A stretch of DNA of 64,000 nt from JAGXSE01 sp040757295 (GTDB lineage Bacteria; Bacillota; PH28-bin88), in the NCBI GenBank assembly GCA_040757295.1, contig JBFLXH010000001.1, forward strand, positions 1-64,000. Reading direction: 5' to 3'. Shown here piece after piece: positions 60,657 to 64,000 of this stretch. Under the pieces are notes generated by a model. The model had not been told where the DNA came from and did no database searches. It worked only from the letters and a program-made list of their open reading frames with translations. Every line of letters starts with the position of its first letter. Position 1 is the stretch's first letter. A program made the position numbers and the translations under genes.

Positions 60657-61331
60657 CTATTTTGTTTTTAACAGCTCCCTGGCCCGCCGTAATTTAAGAC
60701 AAACATTGATTCCCAAAACGAAAAGACCAGCGGTATCCAACTGAGCCGGCGCCACAGCGTCAAACAAAACCATTGCTTTGGGGGGAAATTCCTCATTTCC
60801 GGCCCAGAGCCCAACCGCCAACGGGATGCGGGGCAACGCCGGGATAATTACCCCTACATCTCCCAGATTAATCCTGCTTCCGCCTAGAATACCAGCAGCA
60901 GCCACCAACTCTTCAGGTTCCGGGCCAAAGTCCCTGGCAACGGGGTTTGCAGCTTCATGCAGGAAGGGGGCATAGTGGTGAGGTCCCCCGGGAAGTTCGA
61001 TAAAAGACACCCAGCGCCCCCGGCTAGGCAGACCGCTGGCCATGATCAGGTAAAGGACTAGCAGGGTACAATCGCTCACAGGGACCTCTTCATTAGAGCC
61101 TTCCTTTTCCACTCTTCCTCCTGGGTAGGAAATCCGGTACTTCTCATTACAATATGGCAGAACAAAATGATGGTTGGCAGAACAATAGACCGCGCCGCTT
61201 TTATCCGCCATTTCATCAGGAGATAACGCAGCCATTTGCTCGACGGCCCGCAGGTAACCTTGCAGGTAGTTCCCACCGTAAGCCAATCCTTGATGATCTA
61301 ATCCAGGATATTCCCAGTTCAGCTTTATCAC
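60657..61331 (-). CDS. DUF3786 family protein
   Basis: A 224-residue protein of the DUF3786 type, seen in FVLPYCNEKYRISYPGG, LVLYLIMASGLPSRGRWVSF, FGPEPEELVAAAGILGG and LPRIPLAVGLWAGNEEFPPKA. In other anaerobes it often lies near corrinoid/methyltransferase or ferredoxin genes; function unknown. Start codon GTG at 61331. It is single here. Confidence 0.8.
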   Translation of the reverse strand: MIKLNWEYPGLDHQGLAYGGNYLQGYLRAVEQMAALSPDEMADKSGAVYCSANHHFVLPYCNEKYRISYPGGRVEKEGSNEEVPVSDCTLLVLYLIMASGLPSRGRWVSFIELPGGPHHYAPFLHEAANPVARDFGPEPEELVAAAGILGGSRINLGDVGVIIPALPRIPLAVGLWAGNEEFPPKAMVLFDAVAPAQLDTAGLFVLGINVCLKLRRARELLKTK

Positions 61332-61401
61332 CCCCAGGTATTATCTTTCCTAGATAAAACAAAAGGACTGCATCACGGCAGTCCCTAATTAGATAACGAA
61401 G

Positions 61402-61599
61402 CTAGGCCAAACAACTGACACACACCGGGCGACCGCACTCTTTGCAGAAACAGGTGCACATAGCCTCACCCTCATAGCCTGAATAAATTTTCTTTACCTT
61501 ACCTGCGCAGGAATTCGGACAGGCCCTCCAAACTAACCGTTTCGACACCGCAACAGTTGGAAGTTCGCCGTCGGCACATAGGAGCAGCCTCCATTCCAT
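61402..61599 (-). CDS. Small Cys-rich protein, 65 residues
   Basis: The product has eight cysteines, mostly in WRACPNSCAG and CTCFCKECGRPVCVSC, which could hold one or two zinc ions. No known family. The frame is open to 61629 (TTG). ATG at 61599 is preferred because a sigmaA promoter (61613-61642) would start transcription near 61606, inside the longer frame. That leaves a very short leader without a ribosome site, so translation may be leaderless-like. Confidence 0.5.
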   Translation of the reverse strand: MEWRLLLCADGELPTVAVSKRLVWRACPNSCAGKVKKIYSGYEGEAMCTCFCKECGRPVCVSCLA

Positions 61600-61612
61600 G
61601 TTTCTTGTATAC

Positions 61613-61642
61613 ATCATACTGTATGACAAGATGCCACGTCAA
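61613..61642 (-). promoter_or_regulatory. SigmaA-like promoter
   Basis: TTGACG (61642-61637) and TATGAT (61618-61613) with an 18-base spacer on the minus strand, just before the Cys-rich gene. The region also holds a short near-palindrome around CATACAGTATG. Confidence 0.6.
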
Positions 61643-61662
61643 GGGTACTCAGGGTCTTTTTA

Positions 61663-61893
61663 CTAACAGCCGGAACATCCGCTGCAGCTTGAGGCATTGC
61701 ACCCTCCCCCAGATGATGCACTCCCCGGAGAGGCATTGTTCCCCCCGCCTTTATTATATAGAAAGCCGGTAAAGCGCTGTTGTACTTCCTTTGCTCCGCA
61801 AGCAGGACAGGCAGCCTTGTGTCTGTCTTTGATTGCTAAAAACAAAGAAAACTTTTGGGCGCACTTGGTGCACAAAAAGTCATAGGTTGGCAT
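61663..61893 (-). CDS. FmdB-family zinc-ribbon protein
   Basis: A 76-residue protein starting MPTYDFLCTKCAQKF, with the zinc ribbon completed by CPACG. A Gly/Ser/Cys-rich tail (GGGCNASSCSGCSGC) follows. FmdB-type proteins are small regulators or accessory proteins of uncertain role. ATG at 61893 gives the conserved MPTY start; an upstream in-frame start (61905) adds only four residues. Confidence 0.85.
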   Translation of the reverse strand: MPTYDFLCTKCAQKFSLFLAIKDRHKAACPACGAKEVQQRFTGFLYNKGGGNNASPGSASSGGGCNASSCSGCSGC

Positions 61894-61913
61894 TTTTAAA
61901 TTCACCCCTTTAT

Positions 61914-63047
61914 CTAAATAGCATTGCTCTGGCTGTATTTAATCTGTTGGATTAATGCCAGGGTCTCCTCCAAAGTAAACACTTTTTCTACTAAAATACG
62001 CGGCTCCTCAGCAAGGGAAATTTCAAAAGCCTTTGCCAGAGGCTGCATGTGGGGGTCAAACATCACCCGCACTGTTGGACGATGAGTCATTCTCTTGGGA
62101 GTATTGATCACCACGCCGGTATGACCATTGTTCAGCTTTACGAGAGTTCCAACCGGGTATAAGGCTACGTTGGAAAGAAAGGCCTGAATTAACTCGTAAT
62201 CAAACAGATAGTTGCCTGAGCCGGCAAGCATTTCAAAAGCCTCATAGGGCTGATAAGCCTTTCTATATACTCTGTCCGCCGTTAAGGCATCATAAACATC
62301 TACCATCCCCACAATCTTAGAGAACTCGTGAATACCTTCTATGGTCAATCCATTAGGATAACCGGTGCCGTTATACTTCTCATGATGCTGGTAAGCCACA
62401 AGCGCCGATAGATGGTTAATATCTCGTTGAGATTTCAGGATTTCATAACCATATACAGAATGCTGCTTTATTTCTTCAAACTCTTCTGGAGTTAAGGCAG
62501 TGGGCTTGTTTAAAATGGCGCTGGGCACCCGGACCTTGCCAATGTCATGCAAAAGGGCGCCAACTCCCAGCAGTTCCAAGTCTCCTTTGGAGTAATTTAC
62601 CGATATGGCTGTCAGCAGGCTTAGAACGCAAACATTCACTGAATGGCAAAAGGTATAGTCATCCACGGTACGGATATCTGTCAGGTTGACTACCACATCC
62701 TTGTTTACCAGCAGGCTGTTTACTATATCAGTAACTAATCTCTTTACTTTTTCCTGATCAATGACTGGATTTACTTCGCCACCCGTACGGGATAACACAG
62801 ACAGCTGTTGTTTAACGACTTTAATGGCAGACACCCTAACCTTTTCCGGGATTACATCATCCACTTCCACCTCTGGCATGAGCAAGTCTTCCACATAGAT
62901 CGAGGAAACCCCTAAATTCTTGAGATGGGCAATATAAGAAGGTTTAAGCTCCTTGCCGCTGTTAATTAGGAGCATGCCATCAGCGGTATAAACTGAGCGG
63001 GCTACAATCATACCCGGCTGCAGAAACTCCACAGGCAGCCTGCGCAA
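61914..63047 (-). CDS. HD-GYP domain phosphodiesterase
   Basis: A 377-residue protein with an N-terminal domain (LQPGMIVARSVYTADGMLLI, about 1-100) and an HD-GYP domain (about 130-310). HD is in ALLHDIGKVRVP, followed by KQHSVYGYEIL and HHEKYNGTGYPNGL. It should degrade c-di-GMP. The N-terminal part resembles DUF3391-like sensory regions. No GGDEF enzyme is in the window. Confidence 0.9.
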   Translation of the reverse strand: MRRLPVEFLQPGMIVARSVYTADGMLLINSGKELKPSYIAHLKNLGVSSIYVEDLLMPEVEVDDVIPEKVRVSAIKVVKQQLSVLSRTGGEVNPVIDQEKVKRLVTDIVNSLLVNKDVVVNLTDIRTVDDYTFCHSVNVCVLSLLTAISVNYSKGDLELLGVGALLHDIGKVRVPSAILNKPTALTPEEFEEIKQHSVYGYEILKSQRDINHLSALVAYQHHEKYNGTGYPNGLTIEGIHEFSKIVGMVDVYDALTADRVYRKAYQPYEAFEMLAGSGNYLFDYELIQAFLSNVALYPVGTLVKLNNGHTGVVINTPKRMTHRPTVRVMFDPHMQPLAKAFEISLAEEPRILVEKVFTLEETLALIQQIKYSQSNAI

Positions 63048-63140
63048 GGCCTATCCCTCCTTAAAACTTTATCGCGGTTTACTTCTACATACCAGTTATT
63101 TCTCCTGTCATAAAATGAAAATTTATGCAAAAAATTAAGG

Positions 63141-63160
63141 CCCCAGGGATAACCCTGGGG
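63141..63160 (-). terminator. Terminator of the ferredoxin gene
   Basis: Perfect 8-bp stem CCCCAGGG/CCCTGGGG with a 4-base loop; on the minus strand it is followed by CCTTAATTTTTT. Confidence 0.85.
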
Positions 63161-63181
63161 ACCCTTGCTGATCCGTTTAAA

Positions 63182-63415
63182 CTAGGAAGCTGCAGTTACC
63201 GGCTGCCTTTCCACGGCTGCCACCGGGCAGGCATTAAAACAGCGGGCACACCGGATGCATTTATTAAGGTCAATTGCATAATGAAGGTTATCAAAAACTT
63301 CAATCGCGGCATCCCGGCACTCCAACACGCAAGTCGCACAGTTCATACACTTTTCACCAACAATTACATAGTTCCACTTATAACTTTTAGGCGGCACAAA
63401 AATCCCCTCCCCCAA
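63182..63415 (-). CDS. 2x[4Fe-4S] ferredoxin-like protein
   Basis: A 77-residue protein with two cluster motifs, CMNCATCVLEC and CIRCARCFNACP, after a 20-residue N-terminal extension. It is probably an electron carrier for one of the anaerobic oxidoreductases. The first motif ends in Arg rather than the usual Pro after the fourth Cys. Confidence 0.85.
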   Translation of the reverse strand: MGEGIFVPPKSYKWNYVIVGEKCMNCATCVLECRDAAIEVFDNLHYAIDLNKCIRCARCFNACPVAAVERQPVTAAS

Positions 63416-63609
63416 TTATTCTAAAAGAATCTTTCGACAAGAGAGAAACGGAATCCTCCTGCAATGAGCCATAGCCTTTGCAGGCGCCTGATTTTTAAGA
63501 TATGTCTCCTTAACTTTTTGATTTGACCGCCAATGTCAGGTAATAATATAGCTTATGAGTTGACAGATTGATTTTTTTCATTATTTCTTGCTTCTATTTG
63601 GAGGTAAAA

Positions 63610-64000
63610 ATGCAGTACCAACCCGTAATTCCCTTGGAACCAATCAACGCGGAAAGGATACCGGAAGGAAAGGAATGGGTGGCCCAAATCAAATGGGATG
63701 GAGTGAGGGTATTGACCTATTTCGACGGCTTAGCAGTGCGGCTCTTCAACCGGAAAAAGAATGAACGGACTATGCAGTATCCTGAACTTACTGATATTCA
63801 GCGATACTGCTACTCCTCTTGCGTTATCCTTGATGGGGAAGTAATCGCCTTGCTTAATGGCAAGCCTTCCTTTCAAGAAGTAATGCGGCGAGATGGAATC
63901 CGGAAATCTGACAAGGTGAAACTGGCCCAAAAACAAACTCCAATCACTTACATGATCTTTGACCTCTTGTATTACAACGGAGAGTGGGTTACTGGCCAAC
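63610..64000 (+). CDS. ATP-dependent DNA ligase, LigD-type adenylation domain (partial)
   Basis: The first 130 residues of a ligase that continues past the window edge. The adenylated lysine is K28 in AQIKWDGVR, followed by LFNRKKNERTMQYPEL, the motif III region VILDGEVIAL, and ITYMIFDLLYYNG. It is an NHEJ/LigD-type or stand-alone ATP ligase. ATG at 63610 follows GGAGG by 5-6 bases. Confidence 0.9.
   Translation, partial: MQYQPVIPLEPINAERIPEGKEWVAQIKWDGVRVLTYFDGLAVRLFNRKKNERTMQYPELTDIQRYCYSSCVILDGEVIALLNGKPSFQEVMRRDGIRKSDKVKLAQKQTPITYMIFDLLYYNGEWVTGQ

Overview
The window reads as a chromosomal segment of an anaerobic, spore-forming Firmicute of the Peptococcaceae/Clostridia type. The evidence is clostridial gene content: a glmS ribozyme, a T-box leader, the CdaA-CdaR-GlmM cluster, ferredoxin-dependent 2-oxoacid oxidoreductases, a CODH-beta-like protein, a YabG-like small protein and a spore-lysin-like GH18 enzyme. 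Species was not determined. Housekeeping parts have moderate G+C. Two blocks, about 9.2-19.1 kb and 27.7-30.4 kb, are visibly richer in G+C and look acquired.

Layout. 0-7.1 kb: a hairpin repeat that breaks a PAS gene, HAD protein, MgtE, methyltransferase, CysK, a 50-residue lipoprotein, GH18 protein, membrane protein. 7.2-20.15 kb: an island of about 11 kb bounded by two direct copies of a 915-bp segment carrying a whole porB gene (4 differences seen). Its left edge is a gene graveyard (Cas6-like, PIN and AlkA C-terminal remnants). Its body is a lipoprotein binding protein, histidine kinase and sigma54 response regulator, followed by a TtrBCA/SrdBCA-like molybdopterin oxidoreductase operon (FeS, NrfD, TAT-exported catalytic subunit). 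Two TGACA-N3-TGTCA-type sites and a full sigma54 promoter lie before the operon, so the control circuit can be read from the DNA. 19.3-24.8 kb: an operon with two alpha and two beta subunits of 2-oxoacid:ferredoxin oxidoreductase, single gamma and ferredoxin subunits, and a CdhB-like protein. 25-30.6 kb: remnants, a pilin with a fibronectin-like C-terminus, and modABC molybdate transport, which could supply the Mo enzyme.

30.8-38 kb: glmS with its ribozyme, glmM, an FAD protein, cdaR and cdaA, linking amino-sugar synthesis to c-di-AMP. 38.2-40.9 kb: two DUF881 proteins and a TGS-domain GTPase. 41.3-45.9 kb: an accessory zone with an IS91-like transposase relic, a BglII-type restriction-modification pair, a 163-bp MITE with 12-bp inverted ends and a 7-bp target duplication, a group II intron 3' end, broken genes and two full copies of the double-hairpin repeat. 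46-59.7 kb: one long branched-chain amino acid operon on the minus strand (ilvE-ilvD-ilvB-ilvN-ilvB2-leuA-leuC-leuD-leuB-cimA) under a sigmaA promoter and T-box. A separate structured RNA, possibly an orphan HEARO/IscB-type omega RNA, and a second terminator lie between the T-box and ilvE. 59.7-64 kb: small proteins, DUF3786, FmdB, an HD-GYP phosphodiesterase, a ferredoxin and the start of an ATP-dependent DNA ligase.

The most unusual material is the porB-bounded island with its three-component sensor, the double-hairpin repeat family (compensatory stem changes, repeatedly sitting at the ends of broken genes), the MITE, and the RNA between the T-box and ilvE.
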